Shown here one piece after another: positions 12,711 through 22,436 of a DNA stretch of 64,000 nt (the first letter of the stretch is position 1; each line of letters begins with the position of its first letter). Made by a program: the position numbers and the translations under genes. The notes beneath the pieces are model-generated. The model was not told the origin of the DNA, made no database searches, and saw only the letters and a list, made by a program, of their open reading frames with translations. Origin of the DNA: Xylaria sp. FL1777 (Eukaryota; Ascomycota; Sordariomycetes; Xylariales; Xylariaceae); contig MU400568.1 of NCBI GenBank assembly GCA_022578965.1, positions 124,001-188,000 on the forward strand. Direction: 5' to 3'.

Positions 12711-15099
12711 GGCCGATTGAACAGTTAGATTTCTAAGAACTAGTAATGGGAGGGCCTATTTGCTGATATAGTACTTGTAAAGGAAAGATGCTCTCAACTC
12801 TTCTTTGCAGATTCGGCGTTCTTATTTAAACTCTATTATCACACCGCTCTGCATTAAGAAGGCCAACCTGGACATGGTACGAATACGAACTCGGAGAGCT
12901 GTTCTGCATGACGAAATGCAAATTTTGGTAGTCCAAGTGCCGTCTGGTTTCTACGCAGCAATTCTTCCACCCTTTACTAATGAATATCTTGGGCTTTCGG
13001 CGATTAGCATTTTTGAGACAGCCCGTAGAGGTCGATACGATCTACTAATACCCGTATTTTTAAATAAAGAAACATGCAGGAAGACACAGGGATCTTCTGC
13101 ACGACCTCCCCGCAACTTTCTGCCGTTATGCACTCGGGTCCTGTCCCGTATCTACGCTTATGCAGTTAGCTTGACCAACTGCATAATATGGCCAATGAGA
13201 AAGGGTTTTGTCAGTGAGCTACCCGGCAGTCTTCGCACGGATATGTGCTGATCATGAATTGTGTGACTGGGCCACTTACATGTACACACCTCAGTAACTC
13301 TCCTAATTACTTCAAAGATTAGCTGAGCAGCGAATAGAATCGAAGGGAAAAGGAGAAACTACCGAAATATGAATTGGAACGTTTCAAATGCAATTGTAAC
13401 CGAATATGCTTCCCATAAATTGTTCCATTCATCTTCGCGGATTTATAAAGTCGAATAGCATGTCTGGCTTCTGTACGGCTTTAAGCCAACCTTGGCTTTC
13501 GGACATAATTATTTAAGACCTAAGCCTAACGCATCCTGGAAGGTGCTTACATGGTGTCTATATACCACCCATGGCGCATACAAATAGCTTACGTACGTAG
13601 TATACGGCGTAAAACGTCTGATGGACACCGACAAAAACGACGGGTCGGACTTTCTCAATAAGTATATACGAATTGTAGCTACAGACCGAACAGACCTAAT
13701 AAGTATTAGCCAAGAGATTTTGCATAAATATCAATATCAAAGGATATAGGCCATATGCTTAAGAGGGTAACATTCATAGTTACTCGACTTATACCGCAGA
13801 AAATAATGTCGGCTAGCAGTGTCAAAAGTATTCTTTTCAATATTCGACAGTTGTGACGGAACCCCGGGAATTGTGGGAATCAGCCCGGGATGCCGTTGAG
13901 GTGCTGCTTTTCGGAGGGTGCAAGGGACAGTGTATTGATATTATCCGCACATTAGCTATATGTTTATTATCTCTATTACTTCTACAACATTAAAGTCATA
14001 CTCATTATCTGTAAGAGGGTTTCGAAATGATGTTAATTATGATTTGAGAGTACGCCGATAATACGGGGCTTCTTACAGCTATATTGAAAGGGAGTGGATG
14101 GTAGTATGAGGCTGGGCTGGATTATTCAGCCACTATGTGGCTGTGCGAGCCCCTTCCCCTTTTCCCCCTTTCCCCCTTTTAAATATTACCTCTAGAGTTA
14201 TACATAGTATTTTGCTCGAGTAACCTTTTTAGAGATGAAAGTATATATTAATACCCCGACATTACTATCAGTCGAGCACTTAATATACAGATATTCTCAT
14301 TAATAAAACGCCAGTTCCAGTTATTCCTACCTATATTAAAATGCTTGCAACACGGACGAAAATCCTTTGAACGTCAAAACCGCGACTTTCTCGCCGTAAT
14401 ATATTCAATCACATTATTTTTAAATTCCTCTACAGCTTCGCTAGAGCAGTCTCATGATATCTGCTCCTTGCAGTCGCAGATCCACCCTACGTAAGGATCA
14501 CTGTCTCGGGCCGGGCAAAACTTTTCATGAATATTTCTGGATATGAGCTAGTATCCCTACATCAAACGGTAGTCTTTGTTGAGACTCAGAGAAAAGTTCC
14601 ATCGCTCGACGATGTTCCGCCTGCGACGAGGACGTTGGAGCAATGAAACCGCAATGGGAGACAAGCGACCCTGCGGCGTGGCCCCTTGGATTCCCCGAGA
14701 GATGCGTCTCGGGGACCTTCTGGGCCGACGAAGACAACTGCCGCAAGTATCTGAGGCCACACAATATGTCTATGAACGACAAAACGGGAGCCATAACCAA
14801 GTGCGACTCCGGGCTCGCGCAAGGTAGCACGGCTAAGATCTCGTGTGAGGTCCGCGTTAATTGCGGCGGTGTCATCGTCGTCCCATTCAGTTTGATATTT
14901 GAGATCCTAACGTCGGCGATAGGCTCTCTCGGCTGCCTGCACTGACGAAGATGATGACGTCTAAGGCGAATAGTTATGAAAGACGGACTAGGGCTGGTGC
15001 AGATATGCGCAAGACTTTCAATGTGGGGACAACCTCGACTTTCAACGCCGCATTGTGCCGCGGGACTAAAGAGACTAAGGCTATAATGCCCAGCAAGTA
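12711..15099. other. Intergenic, no supported gene
   Basis: About 2.4 kb. It includes an AT-rich core (13250-14450) with a pyrimidine run of T and C at about 14150-14180. Frames at 12805-13251 and around 14530-14950 are open on both strands but have no domain, no convincing start and no splice consistency, so I do not call genes there. Confidence 0.5.
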
Positions 15100-15301
15100 T
15101 TATACAACGAGAAGGGCGCTGATAAGGTCAGATTTCAAATATTGCATAGCGAACATGATGAGAGATTGTGGATACGTAGAAACCGGTGTCAGGAACCTGT
15201 TGATATCCCGAAAGACCACATCCTCGACGATTACAAGATCCGAGGAGTCTGTATCGACAACACGATTCTGCGGAAGCTTAAAGGCAACCCCTACGTGATG
15301 A
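15100..15301 (+). pseudogene. Protein-like fragment, no intact gene
   Basis: One plus-strand frame from about 15100 to the TAA at 15299-15301 reads like real protein, including IPKDHILDDYKIRGVCIDN and then LRKLKGNPYVMIR. Immediately upstream the same frame has two TAA stops, and no start codon or convincing intron joins it to anything. I do not recognise the family. It may be a last exon of an eroded gene. Confidence 0.25.
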
Positions 15302-15684
15302 TTCGGTAAGCCAGGGGCGCTAGGCGAGATACCAGGAGATATATAATCGTCGTTGCAAGCTAGTACGTATCATATCCGCATGGGTGCGAAGTCCTACTGG
15401 AGCGTGGTGCTGATATGTACGTACGAGGTCACCTCGGCCAAAACATCTGTGACCTTGCGTACAAAGGTTGAAGTGTTGATATGAAAGCCTCCAAGACTAG
15501 AGGTTCTGGCATCCAAATTCAGAGTCCCCTCTAATACTAGAAGTGAAGTGGTATGAGAAGCTATAAGCAAAGTTAACTTTAAAAGGTGCTAGGTATGGCA
15601 AAAAAGCTTGGATATTAAAGAACAACAGAGGTTTTACTATTCTGCTTTAATACTTTTAAGAAATTTGACTACTGGGACATAGAT

Positions 15685-16700
15685 TCAGAACTCTGAAACA
15701 TCATGGCCATTCTCCCTCACTATTTCCCACGGTGTCTGCCCCTTGCTGTTAATAAGAGTCCCATTTGCATTTCCTTTCTTCAGGAGGGCTTTGATAATGA
15801 CTTCATTACCGCTTACAACCGCCTCATGCAATGGCGTGTTCTTCTTCTTATTCGTGATATTCACGTTGGCGTATTTCGAGATGAGATACAGAACGACGTC
15901 TTCATGCTGCTGGATCACGACTAGGTGTAGCGCAGTGCATCCCTGTTGGTTGACAGCGTCGATCTTGCTTCTACCATGTAACAAGGCCGCGACGAGCTTT
16001 GCCTCCCGGTGGAGGCAGCCTCGTGCAAAGCTGTTTGTCCTTCATTGTTACGCATGTCTACTAGTTTCGAATTCCACAATAGAAGTGATGGAACGATTTC
16101 TTTATGGCTTTCTACCACCGCTAGGTGTAGCGCGGTTTGTTCTGTGTTGGCTTGTAGGGATAGATTTGCTTCTTTCTAAAGCAGAAACAATATAAAGAGG
16201 TTATGACGCTTTATAGCGGCTAGGTGTAGAGATGTGTACCTATGTTTTGTCTGAGCAGTAATATTAGCACTGGTTTTTAGCAGTAACTTTACTATAGTTT
16301 TGTTATTTTACCTTTGTTATGAATTGCGTGGGCGAAGACTACTTGATGAGGGTGGTTTGCTTGTGCAAAGCTGTTTGTTCTTTATTGTTACGCATGTTTA
16401 CTAGTTTTGAATTCCACAATAGAAGTAACAGAACAACTTCTTTATGGCTCTTTACTACCGCTAGGTGTAGCGCAGTTTATCCTGTGTTGGCCTGTAGGGA
16501 TAAATTTGCTTTTTTCTGAAGCAGGAACAATATAAGGAAGTTATAACGCTTTATAGCGGCTAGGTGTAAAGATGTGTACCCATGTTTTGTCTGAGCAGTG
16601 ATATTAGCACCGGTTTCTAGCAGTAACCCTACTATAGTCTTGTTATTCTACCTTTGTTATGAATTGCGTGGGCGAAGACTACCTGATGAGGGTGGTTTGC
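15685..16700 (-). pseudogene. Degraded ankyrin-repeat gene, tandemly duplicated
   Basis: The minus strand encodes ankyrin repeats in pieces: NNEGQTALHEAAS, then after a one-base frameshift LVAALLHGRSKIDAVNQQGCTALHL, then NTPLHEAVVSGNEVIIKALL, ending at the TGA or TAA near 15685. Upstream, two 340-bp units carry the same ankyrin block (for example YTSLHLAAIKR and TALHLAVV) with stop codons and frame changes. Because 340 is not a multiple of three, the duplication itself breaks the frame. It lies on the same strand as, and about 290 bp downstream of, the lipase-like gene. It could be the remains of an ankyrin-type STAND receptor whose central NTPase has been lost (inference). Confidence 0.7.
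16021..16700. repeat. Two tandem 340-bp units plus a partial third
   Basis: Units 16021-16360 and 16361-16700 align with an exact 340-bp offset at every landmark I checked: GTGCAAAGCTG at 16023 and 16363, CTAGGTGTAG at 16121 and 16461, GAATTGCGTGGGCG at 16321 and 16661. The start of a third copy follows at 16701. Differences are mostly C/T and A/G transitions. Confidence 0.8.
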
Positions 16701-16989
16701 TCGGACGAAGCTGTGTCTATCATCAAAAGAGTCTGGATCCGGCTCAGAGCAGAAGGAGGCAGTCATATAACAAGTGCATTTTGTACGCAGAATGTAGGGA
16801 TAGACCGCAAGTCCTACGCTATATTATAGGTTTGGATAGCCTAGGTAGGTATCTATTATTCTATACGAGGCTATCTAGTCCTCGTTAATACGAGACGCAT
16901 CGATGGCCCAAGCTGACGTATTAGATGCATGCTGTACTTTTCGATCATTTCGATCATTTAGCCACTTTGCAACAATCAAATCCCGAATC

Positions 16990-18113
16990 TCACAGCCCAG
17001 CTCCTGAACGTCCAAAAACTAGATTGCCTTGAATGATGTGGTTCCCGTTTGTAATGACACTGTTGGTGACATTTCCCCAAATCGTTATAGCGCCACCGGT
17101 GAACCCGCCGTCCTCACTGCCTCCCATCTCTCCATCTTCCCCTCGCTTGATAGCTGCAAAATTACTGCTGCGTGTCCGTTCTACGTCCCAAACTCTCTCA
17201 TCGTGTTCGTCGTCGACATCCGCTAGCTGGTTAATCCACCTACGCAGCTCCCCGAGCACCCTGATGAAGCCAGGGTCATCCGCAGATGAGAATCTGGCTA
17301 TGTTCCAGTGATCAGCATGAATCCCAATCGCCAGGTATCCGTCTAGAATGGCGGATTCACTAGGAACGACCTTAGCCATTCCCATGAGCGGGAGCTCTTC
17401 GTAGAAGCAGGTGATTTCTAGCGCTCGCGTGCCGTCCTTGTGCTGCGAGCGCAACAACTCCTGGAACCCCTTCTGGATCCTAGAAAGCACCTCCGAGTCC
17501 CTTCGTAGCGCACCGACTATTCTCTGACTGGTCCTGGCTGTCCTAAGGCCGGCAAATCCGACAAGCCGTTCCCCAATGTCAGCTAAATCTACGCCGTGGT
17601 GCGGCGTTCCCAGGAAAAGGATAGCCCGAGTACAGGCTAGAATCCGTCTCAGATGCAGCTCTGGACTCGTGCGAGACGATAGCAGCGTATCTTTGACTAC
17701 TAAACCCCCAAGACTATGTGCGATGAAGATAATGGGTCTAAATTCCTAGCTCAGTGTCAATCATACCGGGTTTGTTGAGGGAATTAACCTATATTCTCTT
17801 GCCTCCGACGTAGACAACTTACATCGTCACTTCTGAAGCACGACAAAGCAGAAAGTAAGTTGTTTGAATGCTCTGCGATGCTGTTTCCCGAAATACCACT
17901 CCAGAAACCGATGACGGAGGAGTCGTATCCGAAGGTAAGGACCCTAGCCTCGGGTATCCGTGGGGGGAGGAGGGTTTTCGGCCAGGGTTCGCTCTGGTCC
18001 GCGGACCATGTGTGGTCTTTATGGCCCGTGATCCCATGTACGAACACAAGGCTAGAAAAGTTGAGCGTAATGATTAGGGAATAAGTACAACTAGGAAATG
18101 TAAGATGACTCAC
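16990..18113 (-). CDS. Lipase-like alpha/beta hydrolase with amyloid-like C-terminal motif
   Basis: Two exons (18113-17823 and 17745-16990, 77-nt intron) encode 348 aa. The N-terminal FVHGITGHKDHTW and the nucleophile elbow AHSLGG (Ser108) are typical of the DUF676/SesB-type serine hydrolase found alone or at the front of fungal STAND receptors. GTPHHG and HADHWNIARF (His243, likely catalytic) complete the fold. After an acidic, Gly-rich linker the last 35 residues are beta-prone: AITIWGNVTNSVI (316-328) and HIIQGNLVFG (333-342). This resembles the position and Gly-Asn style of amyloid signalling motifs that tether fungal or bacterial effectors to NLR receptors. The neighbouring divergent small gene carries the same motif. 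Membrane-lipid attack in incompatibility or defence is inference. Confidence 0.85.
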
Positions 18114-18564
18114 TCAACTTTGGCGTTGTGTCGCTCGTGGAGTATTTTGATACCACATATTGGCTCGGTTGCTATAACGCCTTTAGTTCCTTTTCATTTA
18201 TATTTCCAGCTATCACTTAACAACTGTCCCTCTTTCTACAGCTTGAAAGTCATATTTCAAGAATTCGATAGGCTGACCTACTATCCGACAAGGATGAATG
18301 GGAGATCATATTGAAGACTGAAGTTGGCGATGTAAGAAAAAGTAGGCTGCACTACTGCGGTACAATGCGCCCCATGCACGAATGCCCGATATAGTCATGC
18401 AGGCTGCAGCGTCGCTTATGATGCCCCTCTGTTGGCTTTAACCACCGCCCTCTTGGTAATAAATAGTCGTCGGTTTTTATACTTAGGTTGGTTGCCGCCG
18501 TGACACGCGAGGACAATGCCTTTGGTCTTTGTTTGACCACATCCCTACGATACCTAACTACAGC
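18114..18564. promoter_or_regulatory. Divergent promoter region between lipase-like gene and 99-aa gene
   Basis: 451 bp separate the two start codons, which face away from each other, so both promoters must lie here. A TGACTCA heptamer (Gcn4/CPC1-type) overlaps the lipase start codon region at about 18105. No TATA box or other repeat stands out. Shared control is inferred from arrangement only. Confidence 0.45.
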
Positions 18565-19000
18565 ATGCCTCCCGTAGTATCATCCGACCAATCCCAGGTC
18601 CAGACTGAGACCACAGGGCGACCCCGAAGTAGCTATATGGGTACAGGTCTCAATGGCGCCACGGTGGAGCGGGGAATGCTTCCCGAACCACTTAACGACG
18701 CCCAAGTACGTATATCGCCGCTTTCACCTTCGGATATCAAATGTCTCGTCTCGCGCTAACGACTGGGGCAGAAATCGGTTTCTGTGATCTCTATTACTGG
18801 ATCCGACATTGAGATTAAGGGAAACGTGGAGAAGTCTGTGGTAGCTAGATCTGTCCAGAACGACGGAGTGATAGAATTTGGTTCGTGCTAGGATGCTCTC
18901 TGGGTATAATGAAGTTTCATCGTTAACGCGACTGATCATGTGTTTGGCAGAGATTGAAAGTAAAGACAGCACTATTATTGTTTGTGACCTCCCTTTATAA
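18565..19000 (+). CDS. Small 99-aa protein sharing the lipase tail motif
   Basis: Three exons: 18565-18705, 18772-18880 and 18951-19000. Introns of 66 and 70 nt start GTACGT and GTTCGT, end CAG, and have CTAAC or TTAAC branch sites; both keep the frame. The first 47 residues are polar and probably disordered. Residues 50-71 are beta-prone and include DIEIKGNVEKSVV (59-71), matching the lipase tail I-x-I-x-G-N-V-x-x-S-V at seven of twelve positions. The end is EIESKDSTIIVCDLPL. If intron 2 is retained the product stops after 88 residues. There is no signal peptide or membrane segment. I recognise no family; as an amyloid-motif partner or regulator of the hydrolase it would fit the context (inference). 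Confidence 0.6.
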
Positions 19001-19917
19001 ATCGTGTGGTATATCGCTCCTAACCCTGAGATAGGAACCTACCGATGACGCGACCATGGCGAATGATTGTGGACATGCCCAAAATACTGTACCCTGTATG
19101 ACCGTCAGAGAGAGTGTCATAGGATGCGAGATTAAGACGAAGGGCATAAAGTTTGGAAAGCGAGGGGGTTGAAGATACCCCCTTGCAGACATCATGTGAG
19201 ATAGCAAAACTAGGCTAAGAAGTTATTTCACGTACTAGACTAGGGGCTATGGAGGATACGGATGTTTTGTTTATTTATATAGTTATCGATATAATATATT
19301 TTCTTAGCCGCGCTGATCCTTGTAGCGCTTGATCTAGACTTCGTTAAGCTTTCTTTGGCATCTACTTAAGCTTTTCTTAGCGCCCTCGGATATTAAATCT
19401 CTAGTTCTTAGCTTCCACCAGCTGATATTCAGCTGAGGTATAGCTGAATCACTAAAAAGATATTGGGGCACGTACTAAGATATAGAGAGAATACGCCACT
19501 TAGTTAGCGGGCCAGTTACACTCTTTTCCTTCCTACAAAGTTGTTAAAATTCGCATCGTTATCTTACAAGTGACGAAATGATGGTAGATCTATCGTATGA
19601 TAGGGCTAGAACAGGCACCTAGGAACTAGAGATCTAGTATTAGCTTAACTACGGATTTAGCATTGCTCTGAATTATAAGATACCCAAGACCATCACTTCC
19701 CCTCTTCCTCTCTTCTATATTGTCATCATACTGCTAGATAGCCACAAGGTACATGGCTTATAGCTCAAATAGATAACTTCTCTATTCAGGTCTCTGTCTT
19801 CTTGTGACGCTCTACTAGCTCGACATTTCTTTGTATACCGTAACTGACTCTCGCCGAAGACCACCCATTCATTTGATGATAATATCCGGTACCTATCTTA
19901 CTACGATACCTCTTAAG
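19001..19917. other. Intergenic, no supported gene
   Basis: About 0.9 kb, AT-rich with many CTAG tetramers in 19380-19740. The 3' part must contain the promoter of the secreted-protein gene. Short open frames are unconvincing. Confidence 0.5.
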
Positions 19918-20838
19918 ATGCAGGTACTCGGATTCGTCTGGGCTATATGTCTATCTATCTTATATAACCGTATTTCTGCTCTACCGTACGGCTGTGGTGG
20001 CGCACTCGGCGTTGTCAACGTTACCAAAGGAGGCTTCGACGGCCTTATTTGGACGTGTTCCGGCATTAATCCAGGATATCGATCTCTCTACGCATCGGGA
20101 CAGAACACTCTCTGGAGCACCACAGAACAAATTAATGCAACCAATTGCGCCAATCATTGTTCCGGTTGGTACAAGAACGGCTTGAATGCCGGAGTTTACT
20201 ATCCGAACTCAACCTGCCAATGCTGGACGTATGGCGACATTAACACGAGTCCTCCAGCTGCTACAGCGACATCAGGGAACGCTACATTTCTCGACTTCTA
20301 TGAAACTGGTAACACTTACGGTCCACCGGCAGCAGTGGACTGGGGCATCTTTACGTGCCCAGCAGGCGCTTACCGCAACTATGTTGGCCAACAGGGAGGT
20401 TTTTATGGAGCTTGCTACCCATTAGCCATTGACCCGGGCCAGAAAGCATTGGCAGATTGTCCATCTTCCGGAGCTCACTGGGAGATATGGACGAGGGTGA
20501 ACGGTTTCAATGTCATCACTTGTTATGCGACGCTCGCCTTAGCCAAAGTATCCGTTAACTTTTCCTCGCCCCATACACTCGTTGACTTTTACGATTTCAC
20601 CACGCATACGACCACCTCAAGCACGAGAACGACTACGAAATCTACATCAACAACCACAAGTAAGAAGCAGACAACGACAAGCACAAGCAATAAAACTACA
20701 ACAACAAAAACAAGCTCGAGTAAGAAGAGTCCAATAACAAGCACAAGAAAAACTACAGCAACAACCACAAAGAGGTCGTCTACTACTAAATCTACTACCA
20801 AGAAAATCAGTACTTCAAAAATTACTAGCTCTAAATAA
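19918..20838 (+). CDS. Secreted Cys-containing protein with Thr/Ser/Lys-rich tail
   Basis: I start at the ATG at 19918 because it begins a classic signal peptide (MQVLGFVWAICLSILYNRISA); an upstream ATG at 19831 would add 29 residues that spoil it. The 306-aa product has a globular part of about 220 residues with a dozen or so Cys, aromatic residues and sequons (NVT, NAT, NST, NFS). A tail of about 85 residues follows, made almost only of Thr, Ser and Lys, as in O-glycosylated cell-wall linkers. No GPI signal follows, so it is probably secreted or wall-bound by charge. The globular part is not recognised; some WSC-like flavour (Cys with NCANHCSGW) is noted but not claimed. It has no introns. 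Confidence 0.75.
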   Translation: MQVLGFVWAICLSILYNRISALPYGCGGALGVVNVTKGGFDGLIWTCSGINPGYRSLYASGQNTLWSTTEQINATNCANHCSGWYKNGLNAGVYYPNSTCQCWTYGDINTSPPAATATSGNATFLDFYETGNTYGPPAAVDWGIFTCPAGAYRNYVGQQGGFYGACYPLAIDPGQKALADCPSSGAHWEIWTRVNGFNVITCYATLALAKVSVNFSSPHTLVDFYDFTTHTTTSSTRTTTKSTSTTTSKKQTTTSTSNKTTTTKTSSSKKSPITSTRKTTATTTKRSSTTKSTTKKISTSKITSSK

Positions 20839-21158
20839 AACTTATCGGATGGGGAGATGGGGTTGAAGTGTCACGATCCTATAGAACGAAGGGCATGTAA
20901 ACGTTGCTGAGAAGCATCTTGCCTTAATATCAACATACATGTCACCACTATAACTGAATTTGAAGCCTCTCGTTGCTTATTCCTAAATAGCTCAGAGCCA
21001 TTGCGGTAGTTTTACAGATAGAAAAGTAGAGACATAGCAAATAGTAAGATAATCAATATATATTCCACGCTTCGCTGCCTTAAAGAGTGTCTGTAGAATG
21101 TATCTAGCAATTTAATCTAGCACGAGCTTGTCGCCTACAGTTTCCTTTTTGCACTTAT
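20839..21158. other. Intergenic between convergent genes
   Basis: 320 bp between two genes that converge. It should hold both 3' ends; nothing else is visible. Confidence 0.5.
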
Positions 21159-22436
21159 TTAAGCAGCGGCTTTGGTATAAGTCTCCGTCTTGTAGACACC
21201 AACCCGAGAGTAGACATCCTTGTACTTTTGGACAACGTAATCTTCAACGCTGACCGGGGCATACTTCTCCTCCTCGGGCGTAGCACGGCACTTCTCGATA
21301 CATTTAATGATGAAGTCGGGATTTCCATTGTAGTTGAACGGGATACTGAAACGCTCCTCTCCTGAGCGGTTGATGACGCGGTGAACGTTGGAGATATACT
21401 TGTCGTTAGTCCATTGCTCAAACAAGTTGCCCATATTAACAACGTAGGCACCCTCAACTGGCGGAGCTGGATACCACTATAATAATCAGCGTTAGTAAAT
21501 CGCCATTTTAAGCATAATACAACGCCGCAAAAATCTAAGGAATGACTCGGGCACTAAACAAAACCTTTATACTCATAAAGCTACCAAAAGAGGAAGACAG
21601 CAGCAAGAATTACTCACATCTTTGGCCTCGTCGTCCCACACCTCGAGACCGGGCACATCACCCTGTAGAAGCAGAGTAATGATACCGAAATCACGATGAG
21701 CGCCAATACCTAGGTGATTGCCAGCGTCAGCGATCTTTTGTTATTAAGCACCGTAAAAAAATTCTATAAGAAGATACATACCTCGCTGGAGAGCGTGGGC
21801 TGTGGTGGGCTGAGGTGGGTAATGAAGCAGCTTGTAGAAGCACATGGGATCTGTGCAAAATTCGTCGAAGTAGTTGGCATCGTACCCAAGGCTCATTGCC
21901 ATTGCACGCATGACCTCTTCCGTGAGCTTCACGATACGGTTGAGGTATTCCATGCATGTTGCCCTGAATGGCTCCCCAAGAGACTCAGGCCACACATTTG
22001 GGCCATGAGCAAACTTCTCAGCCTTGACCTGAGGGTGGTCCATGGGCAAATCGCGGGAAACGTAGTATCCTTCTTTCAGATCCGGACGCGTGTTCGCCTC
22101 GATCATCTGCCCTCCCATGACCTCGTAGCCACGGTTGTACTTATTCTAAGCCGTGAATTAGCAATCTATATTCTACCCCATTCGTGACTTCGTTGTATAT
22201 CTCACCTTGGACTTATCTAGCTTCATCTTCTCTTCCAGAGGTAGGGCAAAGAATTCCTTAGCAACCTTGAACATCTCTTTCTGTAGGCTCAGAGGAATGT
22301 CATGGTTGATGATCTGGAAGAAACCTTCAGTGATGCAAGCCTCACGGATCTGGGCTGCACAATGCTTCATCCGCTTCTCATCCCCGGATAAGAAGTCAGA
22401 GAAGTCAATGACTGGAGGCAACTTGTTGGAAGGCAT
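21159..22436 (-). CDS. 2-oxoglutarate/Fe(II)-dependent oxygenase (isopenicillin N synthase-like)
   Basis: Four exons give 334 aa: 22436-22206, 22145-21782, 21709-21618 and 21476-21159, with introns of 60, 72 and 141 nt. The N-terminal LPPVIDFSDFLSG and GFFQIINHDI are the DIOX_N domain. The iron ligands are His203 and Asp205 (GIGAHRDFGIITLLLQ) and His261 (SNVHRVI); Arg271 and Ser273 (RFSIPF) bind 2-oxoglutarate. All key residues and the usual length are present, so it should be active. Such enzymes hydroxylate, desaturate or cyclise small molecules in the cytosol; the substrate is unknown. The ATG at 22511 would add 25 residues and is less likely, since family members start close to PPVIDF. 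Confidence 0.9.

Noticed and set aside
12805..13251. 148-codon open frame upstream of the aldehyde dehydrogenase
   Set aside because: It begins with TTG, has no recognisable motif, and overlaps an antisense open frame; chance openness is enough.
20589..20801. Val/Leu-rich hydrophobic antisense frame that looks like a membrane protein
   Set aside because: It is the complement of the Thr/Ser/Lys tract of the secreted protein; the composition is forced by the sense codons.
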